DNA of 64,000 nucleotides from Streptomyces sp. NBC_00239 (GTDB lineage: Bacteria > Actinomycetota > Actinomycetes > Streptomycetales > Streptomycetaceae). Shown one piece after another: positions 8,364 through 16,841 of the stretch (position 1 is the stretch's first letter; each line of letters starts with the position of its first letter). The translations under genes were made by a program, and so were the position numbers. The stretch covers positions 6,758,001 through 6,822,000 of the forward strand of contig NZ_CP108095.1 in assembly GCF_036194065.1 (NCBI RefSeq), given 5' to 3'. The notes below the pieces were generated by a model that was given only the letters and a program-made list of their open reading frames with translations, did no database searches and had not been told where the DNA came from.

Positions 8364-8794
8364 CGGGGACCTCCCTCGGCGCCGGCGGTGAGTGCCGGAG
8401 CGGGCCCGGACCGGTCGCGCAGGGTGTCGTGCGCGGCGGCCAGCAGGTCGACGCCGAGCTGGAAGAGCGTGCGGTCGGCGATGTCGAGGAGGTCGCTCGT
8501 GCGGTCGTAACGGGCGGCGAGCTGCGCGTGGCCCTGTTCCCGGCAGCGGCTGCCGGCGGCGCGAAGCAGGTTCCGCAGCGCGATCAGTCCGGCGTCCTCG
8601 CCACCGGCGGCCAGTTCGGTCAGAGCGTGGACCTCGGCGGGTGTCGTGGCCTGGGACATGGCCTCGGTGCAGGCGTGCAGCGGGGCGGCGGGATCGCGCG
8701 AGACGGGCAGGCCGCGCAGGAAGGCGGCGGCCTCCTGGCCGGCCCGGCGGCGCAGTTCGCTGCTGCCGGGCCCGTCGTAGGTGGTGGTGAGCAT
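8360..8794 (-). CDS. Small helical element protein, 144 aa
   Basis: ATG start near 8794, after a GGATCC-rich leader. Almost entirely alpha-helical: RAGQEAAAFLRGLP, ALTELAAGGEDAGLIALRNLLRAAGSRC, and a C-terminal helix QLGVDLLAAAHDTLRD. It has the same general size and helix pattern as the plus-strand proteins at 23719-25013. Its TGA overlaps the CTG start of the next gene. Function unknown. Confidence 0.65.
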   Translation of the reverse strand: MLTTTYDGPGSSELRRRAGQEAAAFLRGLPVSRDPAAPLHACTEAMSQATTPAEVHALTELAAGGEDAGLIALRNLLRAAGSRCREQGHAQLAARYDRTSDLLDIADRTLFQLGVDLLAAAHDTLRDRSGPAPALTAGAEGGPR

Positions 8795-8817
8795 GGGCGG
8801 GTTGGATCCTTCTCGCG

Positions 8818-9252
8818 TTAGCGGGTGCGGCTGGGCTGTGTGGATGCGGCTGGTGTGGGGGTGGCCGGCGTGGTCTGCGGCGGCTTGGAGCCCCAGGCCC
8901 GTGCGGTGGCGTACTGGGGCGAGGCAGTGGCGGCGGCCTGCGGTACTCCGATGCGGTACCACTCGCGCGGGTCCCGGACCGGCCCGGTCTGTGCCGTCTT
9001 GGTGTTCGCGGGATCGAGGGAGTAGTCGGCGTGGACGTGGTATCCGCTGCTGCGCAGGCTCTCGACGGCCTGGCGGGTGCGGCGGGGCCCGTCGTGGGTG
9101 GGGGCCGTCAGCAGGTACACGCCGTGCAGGCCGTGAAGGGGCTGGAAGCCGAGGCGGGTCAGGTACCACTGGCTGATGTGGTGGGGGATTCCTTGGGCGG
9201 AGGCGACGTACCCGTACCTGGGGTGCGTGCCGACGACGAACTGTTCGGGCAG
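8818..9252 (-). CDS. Unknown element protein, 144 aa, CTG start
   Basis: AAGGAG is followed after five bases by CTG (9252-9250). No ATG, GTG or TTG lies in frame for dozens of codons on either side, so CTG is the only credible start. It begins LPEQFVVGTHPRYGYVASAQG, a beta-rich start. Next come HHISQWYLTRLGFQPLHGLHGVYLL and RTRQAVESLRSSGYHVHADYSLDP, an alpha/beta pattern. The tail is Thr/Pro-rich. The pattern 'GF-x-P-L ... Y-L-L' followed by 'AVESLRSSGY' recalls small two-layer folds, but I cannot name it. Confidence 0.65.
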   Translation of the reverse strand: MPEQFVVGTHPRYGYVASAQGIPHHISQWYLTRLGFQPLHGLHGVYLLTAPTHDGPRRTRQAVESLRSSGYHVHADYSLDPANTKTAQTGPVRDPREWYRIGVPQAAATASPQYATARAWGSKPPQTTPATPTPAASTQPSRTR

Positions 9253-9268
9253 AAAGACTCCTTGTGGA

Positions 9269-9856
9269 TCAGCGGCGCGTGGTGCGCGATGGGGAGGCGG
9301 GGGCGGAGACGCTCGTGGCGACCGGGGTGGTGGACAGCTTCGGCGCGGTTCGGGGCACCCGGCCCGGGCCAGGACCTGTCGGCGCCCACATCGCCGCGTT
9401 GTCGGTGAAGGGGTAGAGGGGGTCGGTCGCCCACCCGACAACAGGACCGCGGTGCTGTTCGCTCAGGCTGATGACCTCGATGCCGTGCGGGTGCAGCACG
9501 TACCCCCACTCCAGATCGTCTGTGGCCTCGGGGTTGACGGTCATCCGCTGCGGGGGCGAGCCGTCCAGGGTCCAGAGGTTCTCGGGCTGAGTGCTCGGCC
9601 AGGTCTCGCCGCCGGTGAGCGCGAGGAACAGCTCCGGGGGAGCGTGGTCGAGGAGGTCGGTACCCAGCTCGTCCCAGCCGATGGCCACGTCGTCGACCAG
9701 GTGCCGGGACATGGCTTCCAGGTCACAGTTGAACCTGTACTGGTAGGCGGTGAGGAGGAGGGGGAGATGGTGGCTGGGCAGCCCGTCGAGATGGACGTAG
9801 ATGCCGTCGTACCCGCCGGCCTCGGTGGGTCGGGCGATGAAGGAGCGGGTGGTCAT
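9269..9856 (-). CDS. Unknown element protein, 195 aa
   Basis: ATG at 9856 overlaps the upstream TGA (ATGA). It starts MTTRSFIARPTEAGGYDGIYVHLDGLPSHHLPLLLTAY, and a central DLEWGYVLHPHGIEVISL hairpin follows. Acidic segments surround DDVAIGWDELGTDLLDH. The tail is Pro/Thr/Ser-rich. Aromatic-rich beta segments suggest a compact soluble domain. No family recognised. Confidence 0.7.
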   Translation of the reverse strand: MTTRSFIARPTEAGGYDGIYVHLDGLPSHHLPLLLTAYQYRFNCDLEAMSRHLVDDVAIGWDELGTDLLDHAPPELFLALTGGETWPSTQPENLWTLDGSPPQRMTVNPEATDDLEWGYVLHPHGIEVISLSEQHRGPVVGWATDPLYPFTDNAAMWAPTGPGPGRVPRTAPKLSTTPVATSVSAPASPSRTTRR

Positions 9857-10101
9857 GCGGAAGCCGCAGGGTGGTGGAGATGGGCCACGGGAAGTCCGAG
9901 CGGCTGCAGTGCATGCACGGCCTGGTGCACGAGCTGCTCCTGCTGTTTGACGGGCAGGGCGGCCGGCGCGGTGTACGCATCCAGCCGGGAGCAATACGTG
10001 AACCCCCTTGACCACAGAAGGCGTTGCACCGGGTCGGTGAGGGGCAGCGTCATGGGTCCGGCGGCATGCAGTCCTATGTGGATGCTGACGGGGTGGTACA
10101 C
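9853..10101 (-). CDS. Small element protein, 82 aa
   Basis: GTG start at 10101, preceded by AGGAAGG at a 6-base gap. The product carries LPLTDPVQRLLWSRGFTYCSRLDAY and a helical VKQQEQLVHQAVHALQPLGLPVAHLH. Coupled to the next gene by 4 bp. Function unknown. Confidence 0.6.
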   Translation of the reverse strand: MYHPVSIHIGLHAAGPMTLPLTDPVQRLLWSRGFTYCSRLDAYTAPAALPVKQQEQLVHQAVHALQPLGLPVAHLHHPAASA

Positions 10102-10134
10102 GGGGAACCTTCCTGAAAGACGGGGGCGGGGTGG

Positions 10135-10611
10135 TCAGCGGCTGCGGGTGCCGCGCCCGGTCGCCGGAGGGGCGGGGACTTCGGCCACGTGCACGCCGTG
10201 GGCTGCCGGTGGTGACTGTGCGCGGGCGAGCCGTGCGAGGAGTGCGTCGACCGCGGAGAGCAGTGGCTCGACGTCGGCGAAGTCGTCGGGGCCAGGGGAC
10301 ACCGTGGTGTCGTAGAGGACCGACATCGAGGTCGGGCTCTCGGCCGGAGCTTGGTGGGTGGCCAGCCAGCCGTTCTGCCTTCCGACGAGGACGACGGAGT
10401 CGTGCCCGGGCAGCCAGGCGTAGACGATCCAGTCGTCCAGCCCGTACTGGACATCGCAGCTCAGGCCGCGTTCGCGCAGCGGCGTGGTCACGTGGCCGAA
10501 CCGGGCCCAGGCTCGCTGCCAGCTGGGGTCGAAGACGTTGCGGTGATCTGGCAGGGGCGCCAGTGCACGCTCCTTTGGCCGAGCTGCCGAAGGCTCCTGA
10601 CGCGCGATCAT
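10135..10611 (-). CDS. Unknown element protein, 158 aa
   Basis: ATG at 10611 overlaps the upstream TGA (ATGA). The central part ERGLSCDVQYGLDDWIVYAWLPGHDSVVLVG is a beta-meander of the type seen in small DUF317-like or Ymh-neighbour proteins. A helix FADVEPLLSAVDALLARLARA precedes a basic proline tail. No known domain is secure. Confidence 0.65.
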   Translation of the reverse strand: MIARQEPSAARPKERALAPLPDHRNVFDPSWQRAWARFGHVTTPLRERGLSCDVQYGLDDWIVYAWLPGHDSVVLVGRQNGWLATHQAPAESPTSMSVLYDTTVSPGPDDFADVEPLLSAVDALLARLARAQSPPAAHGVHVAEVPAPPATGRGTRSR

Positions 10612-11183
10612 CGGGTCCGGCCGGGCGGGAGCGCGGTGGTCGGGGGTGTCACGGTGTGTGTATTGGCCGCGAGGGCGCCGCGGGTGGTGATCATCCGGCT
10701 GATCTCGGTTGCCTTGCCGCGCAGTTGCTGGACGGCCATGCCCAGGTCGGTGCCGACGAGATCGAGGTACGCCTGGATGACAACCCGGACGTCGTCGGGC
10801 GGTGGGGTCCGCTCAGTGGAGGAGTGCCGGATGCTCGCGTGGAGGAAGCCGAGACGGTCCACTACGTGGCTCAGGTGGGCCAGGGCCGTACCGATAGGAA
10901 TCGCGCACTGGGCGAGGGACGCGGTGCCGAAACGCTCGTACTCGGTGTAGTGGGTGAGCTTCTGGGTCTCGTAGCGGCTACTGGCGGCAAGCTCCTCGCA
11001 GACTTCGGTCAGGATCACGCCGAGGTCGCCAACCATGGTGTGGATGTCCGGGGTGATGTCGGCGCCGCGGCGCAGCTCTTCAGCCTTCGGAAGGTCGTTG
11101 GAGATCTTGTCCACGGTTCGTGCGAGCTGGAGGAAGTAGTCGGGATTCGTGATGTCAGGAATGGACTGTTCACGGCCTTTCAA
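10608..11183 (-). CDS. Unknown helical protein, 191 aa, directly after VirB4-type ATPase
   Basis: TTG at 11183-11181 overlaps the ATPase stop (TTGA), so translation is coupled to the conjugation ATPase. It begins LKGREQSIPDITNPDYFLQLARTVDKISNDL. The whole protein is helical and heptad-like (AHLSHVVDRLGFLHASIRH; YLDLVGTDLGMAVQQLRGKATEISRM). It may be a small structural or chaperone-like partner of the transfer apparatus; that is inferred from position only. Confidence 0.65.
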   Translation of the reverse strand: MKGREQSIPDITNPDYFLQLARTVDKISNDLPKAEELRRGADITPDIHTMVGDLGVILTEVCEELAASSRYETQKLTHYTEYERFGTASLAQCAIPIGTALAHLSHVVDRLGFLHASIRHSSTERTPPPDDVRVVIQAYLDLVGTDLGMAVQQLRGKATEISRMITTRGALAANTHTVTPPTTALPPGRTR

Positions 11184-12697
11184 TGCATTCGGGCGTCGGT
11201 ATCGAACAAGGCCTGCTCGGCGGGGTGGAGCAGATGCTGGACGATGAAGGACCGGCCTGCGACCTTCCACAGGCCGCGCCCGCGGCTGAGGTGGGAGATG
11301 GCTTCGGTCTCGACGGAGGTCAGGCCGAGCAGGGTGGCGGCTGCGTGGACCTGGTCGGTTTCCTGCCGGTAGATGATGCGGGTGGAGCAGTCCGCGAGGA
11401 GGCCTTCGGCTAGGGCGCGGCCCTGGGATCCGGCGTCACCGGCGGTCAGGAGGTCGGAGAGCCGGTGGATGACCATGAGGTTGGCGATGCCGAGTCCGCG
11501 GGAGAGCTTCCACTGGGACTGCATGCGCTGCAGCAGCGCGGGGTGGCGCATCAGGCGCCACGCCTCGTCGTAGACGATCCACCGTCGGCCGCCGCGCGGG
11601 TCGGTGAGGGCGGACTCCATCCAGGCGGAGGCGCAGGTCATGGCGAGGACGAGTGCGGTGTCGTCTCCGGATCCGCCGAGGCGGGACAGGTCGATGGACA
11701 GCATCGGGGTGGCCGGGTCGAAGGCGACTGTGGAGGGGGCGTCGAACATGCCGGCCAGGTCACCGTGGACCAGGCGGCGCATGGCGTGGGCGAGGTCGCG
11801 GGCCGCGTCTCCGAGGTGGCCGGAGACGGTGCCGGCTGCTTGGTCGAGGAGGGCGGGCTGGGCCAGGGTGTGGGCGATGTCGCCCAGGAGCGGGGTGCGG
11901 CCAGCTGCGGCGGCGGCCTTGACGACGCCGTCGAGGGTGATGTCGAGGGCGGTGTGCTCCATCGGCATGAGGTCGCGGCCCAGGACGGTGCGGGCGAGGG
12001 AGCCGAGCAGGAGCAGGCGGCGCTTTCGGATTTCACCCGCCCAGTCGGCCTCTGTCACGGACGGGGGGCGGGGGGCGGCGTCCATGGGGTTGAGGCGGCC
12101 GGGCAGGCCGGGGCCGAGCGCGATCGAGGTGCCGCCGAGGGCCTGCGCGACGGGCGTCCACTCACCCTTGGGGTCGCAGGGGACGTACACGCGGTATCCG
12201 AAGGCGACCGACCGCAGCGCGAAGCTCTTCGCGAGGGCGCTCTTGCCCTGGCCGATCACCCCGGCGAGCAGGATGTTCGGGTTGGTGAACCCGTCGACCT
12301 TGCCGTACAGGGTGAACGGGTCGAAGACGAAGGCGGCTTCGGCGTGGACGTCGCGGCCGATGTAGATGCCGTCGGCTCCGAGACCGCCTTCGGCGAGGAA
12401 CGGGTAGGCGCCAGCGGCGACGGCGGTGGTCATGCGGTGGGCGGGCAGCCGGAGCTTGTTGGCCCGGGCGCTGGCGGCGCCGGGCCGTCCGGCGGCGGAG
12501 TAGAGGGGGAGGGGCATCTCCGACTCGGCGGGCTCGTGTTCGCCGGAGGAGGAGGTGGACTCGGCGCGGGCTTTGGCCTGGGCTTCGGCGAGCTGACGGC
12601 GGGCTGCCTTGCGGGCATGGCGGTCGGTGCCGTGGGGGGTGAACAGGGGGCTGGCGGAGGCGCGGCGGGCGCGGCGTCCGGGGCGGTGCTGGGACAT
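11180..12697 (-). CDS. VirB4/TraC-type conjugation ATPase
   Basis: 505 aa, ATG start. Walker A GVIGQGKSA (residues 146-154), Walker B RRWIVYDEAW (371-380) and the following VIHRLSD (409-415) mark the VirB4/TraG P-loop ATPase fold that powers type IV secretion. The N-terminal 80 residues are basic and disordered. The usual N-terminal VirB4 domain is missing here and appears instead in the SCO6880-type gene at 13214, so the function is split over two proteins, as in related actinomycete clusters. It acts at the inner face of the membrane. Confidence 0.9.
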   Translation of the reverse strand: MSQHRPGRRARRASASPLFTPHGTDRHARKAARRQLAEAQAKARAESTSSSGEHEPAESEMPLPLYSAAGRPGAASARANKLRLPAHRMTTAVAAGAYPFLAEGGLGADGIYIGRDVHAEAAFVFDPFTLYGKVDGFTNPNILLAGVIGQGKSALAKSFALRSVAFGYRVYVPCDPKGEWTPVAQALGGTSIALGPGLPGRLNPMDAAPRPPSVTEADWAGEIRKRRLLLLGSLARTVLGRDLMPMEHTALDITLDGVVKAAAAAGRTPLLGDIAHTLAQPALLDQAAGTVSGHLGDAARDLAHAMRRLVHGDLAGMFDAPSTVAFDPATPMLSIDLSRLGGSGDDTALVLAMTCASAWMESALTDPRGGRRWIVYDEAWRLMRHPALLQRMQSQWKLSRGLGIANLMVIHRLSDLLTAGDAGSQGRALAEGLLADCSTRIIYRQETDQVHAAATLLGLTSVETEAISHLSRGRGLWKVAGRSFIVQHLLHPAEQALFDTDARMH

Positions 12698-12727
12698 GGG
12701 GGCGGATCGTTTCTGCGGGGGCTGCCC

Positions 12728-13171
12728 TCAGGCGGTGCGTGCCGGGCGGGGGCCGTGGTCGGCGGGGGTGGTCTTGCGGCGGATGGCGTGGCCGGAGGCG
12801 AGCTGGCGCTGGCAGATGGTGAGGACCGGTGGTCCCTCGGGCAGCCGGTCGGGGCGGCAGCCCGCATCCGTGCTGGACTCGGTGGCCGGGAGGGTGTGGA
12901 AGGCCTCGTGGAGGCTCGTCGCGGCCTGCCACAGCCGCAGGTGGGCGGCGGCTATGTGCCTTCCGGCTGCCGGATGCGGGGGCCGGGTGGTCTCGGCGAG
13001 CTGGTCCATCAGGAGGTGGAGGCCGGTCAGGTGGCTGTGCAGGACGTCCAGGTGCACACGGTCGGCGTGGCCAAGCGTTCGTGCTGACTGGCGGGTGTGG
13101 TGGCGGATGCCGGCGGTCGCGGCCCGCAGGTAGGGGTGGGCGTCGCCGGGCGGGATCGTGGTGTTGGTCAA
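12728..13171 (-). CDS. Unknown protein between the two VirB4-related genes, 147 aa
   Basis: TTG start at 13171 after AAGGAC. Histidine-rich and helical: YLRAATAGIRHHTRQSARTLGHADRVHLDVLHSHLTGLHLLMDQLAETT. The C-terminal part PPVLTICQRQLASGHAIRRKT is basic. Its place between the SCO6880-type gene and the VirB4-type ATPase implies a part in the transfer machine, but no homology is evident. Confidence 0.65.
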   Translation of the reverse strand: MTNTTIPPGDAHPYLRAATAGIRHHTRQSARTLGHADRVHLDVLHSHLTGLHLLMDQLAETTRPPHPAAGRHIAAAHLRLWQAATSLHEAFHTLPATESSTDAGCRPDRLPEGPPVLTICQRQLASGHAIRRKTTPADHGPRPARTA

Positions 13172-13213
13172 GTGGTGGGTCCTTGCTGCCGCGGCGGTGC
13201 GGCGGATGGTCGG

Positions 13214-14677
13214 CTACAGAGCGGTGCGGGCCAGGGGCAGCGCGGCGAGGGTGAGGGCTTCGGGCTGCTGGTAGATCAGGCGGCGAAGGTCGACCTGGGC
13301 GGATACGGCGGCGGTTTCGATCTGTGCGCACGCGGCGTCGAGTTGGGCGTCGGTCTCGGCGGAGACGGTCAGGAGTCCGGTGAGGGCGACGTCGGCGTGC
13401 CCGGCGATCAGCTGGCGCTCGCGTTCCTTGACGTCCCCGTACTCGACGGAGTCGGCCTCGGAGTCGACCTGTCCGCGGCGCTGGCGTTCGGCGGCGTCGG
13501 CGATGATCGTGGCCTTGGTGCGCTGCACGTCGCGCAGCGCGGACTCGAGTCCCTGGGGCACGTAGATAAGGGAGAAGGAGCGGCGCACGCCGGCGGTGAA
13601 CATCAGCCCGTGCAGGAAGCCCGACGTGGTCTCGGTGCGCGGCCAGTTCTCCACCCAGTAGGTGGCGTGACGGGCGCTGTCGGTGATGACGCGGTCGTAC
13701 TCCTCGACCTGGACAACGGGACCTGCGGCGGCCGGTTCGGCCTCGGCCCTGCCGTGCTCGGACCACTGCTGCAGCCCGGCCAGGGCCTTGGGGTCGTACG
13801 CGGTGCGGACCACGGCGGCTATCTCGCGGGCGGTGAGCCAGCCGGTGACCATCAGTCCGGCGCCGCGCGCGGCCTGGGCGACGGAGGCGGTGGTCTGCCC
13901 GAGCACGGTGAAGGCACCGGGCAGTCCGCCGCCGGCCTGGGAGATGAGCCGCTTGGCGGCCTTCAGGTCCAGGGAGATCGCCAGGTAGCTCTCGTGCGGG
14001 GCGGCGGCGGGCCCTGCGGAGGAGACGAGCTCGGAGTACACCTGCCCGGCGACCGGGGCCTGGGGATGGCCGTGGGTGGTCCAGTGCCGGGTCAGGGTGT
14101 CGCCGCTGTCGGGGACGGTGCGTTCCAGGACCTGCACGGTGGCGATGTGGCCGCTGCGGGCGATGCCGGCCAGGGCCCGGCCCCACGAGGTGACGTTGCT
14201 GTTCTGGGTGGCGGGGTCAAGGAGGGCGAAGGCCCTGCTGGAGACGCGGGCGATGGCGGTCAGGGTCTGGGCGTGGGGGTCGTGGACGGCGGCGGCCTGC
14301 GATCCGGAGGGGGTGACCACGCGCAGCGAGGCGGCGGTGCCGGGCAGGTGGAGCACACCGTCGGTGCGGGGCCTGGACACCACCCGGGCCAACCACAGGC
14401 TCTGGCCGGTGCGCCGGCGCTGGGCGTAGCGCAGGACGATCGGCGCCCAGTCGATCAGGGAGCGGCCGTGGCGCCGGATGACGACGAGGGCTGCGACCGC
14501 GGCCCACAGGGGGGTCAGGGCCAGGGCGCCGACGAGGCCGGTGGAGACCACGGTGGCCAGGAGCAGGGCGAGTGCGGTGGAGGTGAGGACGAGCTGGGGC
14601 AGGGACAGGCCGAGCAGGATGCCGCGCCGCGACCTGTGGGGGAATTTGATCGTGAGGGGGAGGACAAGGTCAGACAA
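13214..14677 (-). CDS. SCO6880-type conjugation protein (PrgI-like plus VirB4 N-terminal region)
   Basis: 487 aa, TTG start. Residues ~20-68 hold two membrane helices (LLGLSLPQLVLTSTALALLLATVV and GALALTPLWAAVAALVVI), as in PrgI/VirB3-like proteins. The long cytosolic part matches the arrangement of the actinomycete SCO6880 family, which stands in for the N-terminal domain of VirB4. Two features of the family are visible: DRVITDSARHATYWVENWPRTE and SFSLIYVPQGLESALRDVQRTKATIIADA. It probably pairs with the ATPase at 11180-12697. Confidence 0.85.
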   Translation of the reverse strand: MSDLVLPLTIKFPHRSRRGILLGLSLPQLVLTSTALALLLATVVSTGLVGALALTPLWAAVAALVVIRRHGRSLIDWAPIVLRYAQRRRTGQSLWLARVVSRPRTDGVLHLPGTAASLRVVTPSGSQAAAVHDPHAQTLTAIARVSSRAFALLDPATQNSNVTSWGRALAGIARSGHIATVQVLERTVPDSGDTLTRHWTTHGHPQAPVAGQVYSELVSSAGPAAAPHESYLAISLDLKAAKRLISQAGGGLPGAFTVLGQTTASVAQAARGAGLMVTGWLTAREIAAVVRTAYDPKALAGLQQWSEHGRAEAEPAAAGPVVQVEEYDRVITDSARHATYWVENWPRTETTSGFLHGLMFTAGVRRSFSLIYVPQGLESALRDVQRTKATIIADAAERQRRGQVDSEADSVEYGDVKERERQLIAGHADVALTGLLTVSAETDAQLDAACAQIETAAVSAQVDLRRLIYQQPEALTLAALPLARTAL

Positions 14678-14772
14678 GGCGGAGTCCGCTTTCGGGGCAC
14701 GGGGTTGGGACCCGGGCGGGACACGGCATCGTGGTGCGGCGTGTCCCGCCCGGGTGGCGGGGAGGGGTCAGC

Positions 14773-16125
14773 TCAGGAGCCGGTGGGCGAGGGACCGCTC
14801 GCGAAGGGACTGCTCGCGGCGGCCGGACCCTGCGCAGGTGCACCCTGCGGCGGGCCTTCCTGGGTGCTGCGGGGAACGGGACCCGTACCGCCCGAACCCG
14901 AGGGACCGGAGGGACCGGACGGGGAGGATCCGGTGCTTCCGCCGAGCTGGCCGCTGGTGTCCTGGCTCACGCTGGTCGGCGGAGGCTGAACCGCCTTGGA
15001 CAGCGCATCGGTTGCCGCACCCCCGCCGGAGGACGGCATCGGGGCGCTGTTCTGCTCGCCTCCGGAGCCACCGGTGGGGTTGGCGGCGATGTCGCCGGGG
15101 AACCCGGCGGGGCCCTGCGGTGCCGCGCCCGCTCCGGCAGCTGCGCCGGCTCCGCCGGTGGCGGCCATCGCGGCTGCCTTGCGGGCTGCCTGCTCGGTGT
15201 GCTGCTTGGCCATCTGCGCGCCGGTGCCACCGGCCCGGTGGAGCGACTCGCCGTCGGTGCCCTCGGCCGCCCAGTGGACAAATTTGAACGTGGCGTACGG
15301 GCAGAGCAGGACCATCATCATGATCACGACTCCGGCGAGGCAGTCGGCGAGGGCGCCCAGACCGTCCTTGGCCTGGGTCTGGCCCAGGGCGGAGATGCCC
15401 AGGAGGAACACGATCGTCATCAGCAGCTTAGAGACGACCAGGGTGGCCGTGGCTTCGATCCAGCCCCGGCGCCAGCGCCGCGCGGCCTCCCATCCGCCTC
15501 CGGCTCCGGCGAAGACAGCCAAGGTCACCAGGACGAGGATGCCGACCTTGCGGACCATCATCACGCACCAGTAGAGGATGGCCCCGATGCCGGCTCCGAT
15601 ACCGACGATGCCGGGGATCATCCAGCCCAGCGGCACCATGGAGGCGACAGAGCTGGCCTTGACCATGCGGCGCACCGACTCTTCGATCGAGGTGCCGGCT
15701 GCCGCGAACAGGCCGTCACTCAAGGCATCGACGACTTCGATGGCGACGGTGGTGCCGGCGATGGCGACGAAGCAGAAGATCACGCCGCCGGCGGTGCCGG
15801 TGAAGGCCTGGGTCAGGGCCTGGCCGTCGCGCCGGATCGCGGCCCGGATGAGCTGGGCGCAGAAGGTGGCGACCAGGATTGTCAGGCCGATGGGCAGCAG
15901 CAGCTCGTAGTTGGCGACGAACCAGCCGGCGCGCAGGTCGACCTTGGTGGTCGTGTTGACGGCTTCGGCGGCGAGGTCGGCGGATGCGGCGGCGAATTGG
16001 CCGGCCGACTTGGCGATCCAGTTGCCGATGCCCTCGGTGATGGCCTTGCCTGGGTCGTTGACGAAGTCGATGGCGTCGGCGGCGCTGCAGAGCTTGCTGG
16101 CGATGGGGATGGAACAGAAGTCCAC
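14773..16125 (-). CDS. SCO6881-type polytopic transfer protein (TrbL/VirB6-like)
   Basis: GTG start at 16125 with AAGGAGG nearby; 450 aa. The N-terminus has MDFCSIPIASKLCSAADAIDF, then five to six membrane helices between residues ~70 and 285 (LLLPIGLTILVATFCAQLI; WMIPGIVGIGAGIGAILYWCVMMV; VGILVLVTLAVFAGAGG; LLMTIVFLLGISALG; ALADCLAGVVIMMMVLLC). The last ~160 residues are Gly/Pro/Ser/Ala-rich and disordered. It likely forms part of the membrane channel. The neighbour order (SCO6880-type, VirB4, DUF6112-like) supports this. Confidence 0.85.
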   Translation of the reverse strand: MDFCSIPIASKLCSAADAIDFVNDPGKAITEGIGNWIAKSAGQFAAASADLAAEAVNTTTKVDLRAGWFVANYELLLPIGLTILVATFCAQLIRAAIRRDGQALTQAFTGTAGGVIFCFVAIAGTTVAIEVVDALSDGLFAAAGTSIEESVRRMVKASSVASMVPLGWMIPGIVGIGAGIGAILYWCVMMVRKVGILVLVTLAVFAGAGGGWEAARRWRRGWIEATATLVVSKLLMTIVFLLGISALGQTQAKDGLGALADCLAGVVIMMMVLLCPYATFKFVHWAAEGTDGESLHRAGGTGAQMAKQHTEQAARKAAAMAATGGAGAAAGAGAAPQGPAGFPGDIAANPTGGSGGEQNSAPMPSSGGGAATDALSKAVQPPPTSVSQDTSGQLGGSTGSSPSGPSGPSGSGGTGPVPRSTQEGPPQGAPAQGPAAASSPFASGPSPTGS

Positions 16126-16157
16126 TGGAGGGGTACCTCCTTGTCTTCAGTGGCGTG

Positions 16158-16841
16158 TTACGGGGCGACGCTCGGGGCGAGGGAGACCAGGGCGCAGTCG
16201 GAGCTGGGGCGGCACTGGACGGCGAGGGTGACGGCGCGGTCCTCGGCGCCGCCCCCGCCGCCCTTCCAGACGATGGTCTGCTTGCCGGTGACGGTGACCG
16301 CGTAGATGTACGCCTCGGTGATCGCGGAGGGGTTCTCGGCGAGGGCCTGTTTGAACGCCGAGGGGAAGTGGGCTTCGCCCACGGCGGCGGTGGCGTACTG
16401 GGCGTTGTCGGCCATGCGCGACCACAGCACCGGGTCCGGGACCTGCCCGGAGATCGCCGTCCAGTCGGTGTACTTCGTCTCGCTGGTCATCCACGCGTGC
16501 ATGCCGGCGAGGTGCTGGTCACGGCTGGTGGTGCGGGTGTCGTACGACCAGAGCAGCACCGCCGCCGCCTTGGCGTAGGTGAGCGGGTCGGTGAGCTTGG
16601 GCGGAGCCGGGACCGAGCCCGTACCGACCGAAGGCTTCGGGGCCGTCGGGGCGGGCGAGCTCGCTCCCGGGGCTGCGGGGGATGCGTCGGTCTTGGTCTG
16701 GCCGTCGCGGGAGGTGAACCAGGCGGTCAGTCCGGCGGCTCCGAGGAGCGCGGTGATGACCATGGCGGCGACGAGGATCCGTCGCCTGGTCGTCCAGTGC
16801 GTGGTGGCCCGGTGAAGGGGGGAGAGGGAACGTTTCGGCAC
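16158..16841 (-). CDS. Single-TM conjugation accessory protein, VirB8/TcpC-like role possible
   Basis: GTG at 16841 overlaps the stop of the upstream small gene by one base; 227 aa. The basic cytosolic N-terminus (VPKRSLSPLHRATTHWTTRRR) precedes one membrane helix (ILVAAMVITALLGAAGLTAWF). A Pro/Ala linker and an extracytoplasmic domain of about 140 residues follow, containing AAAVLLWSYDTRTTSRDQHLAGMHAWMTSE and a disulfide-capable CRPSSDC near the end. This topology equals that of VirB8/TcpC-type scaffold proteins. The assignment is by topology and context, not sequence identity. Confidence 0.75.
   Translation of the reverse strand: MPKRSLSPLHRATTHWTTRRRILVAAMVITALLGAAGLTAWFTSRDGQTKTDASPAAPGASSPAPTAPKPSVGTGSVPAPPKLTDPLTYAKAAAVLLWSYDTRTTSRDQHLAGMHAWMTSETKYTDWTAISGQVPDPVLWSRMADNAQYATAAVGEAHFPSAFKQALAENPSAITEAYIYAVTVTGKQTIVWKGGGGGAEDRAVTLAVQCRPSSDCALVSLAPSVAP

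Noticed and set aside
11465..13087. 540-codon plus-strand frame opposite the VirB4-type ATPase
   Set aside because: Shadow of a gene with clear Walker motifs.
13097..14989. 630-codon plus-strand frame opposite the SCO6880-type gene
   Set aside because: Antisense shadow of a well-supported family; its composition is Gly/Gln/Asp-rich without domains.
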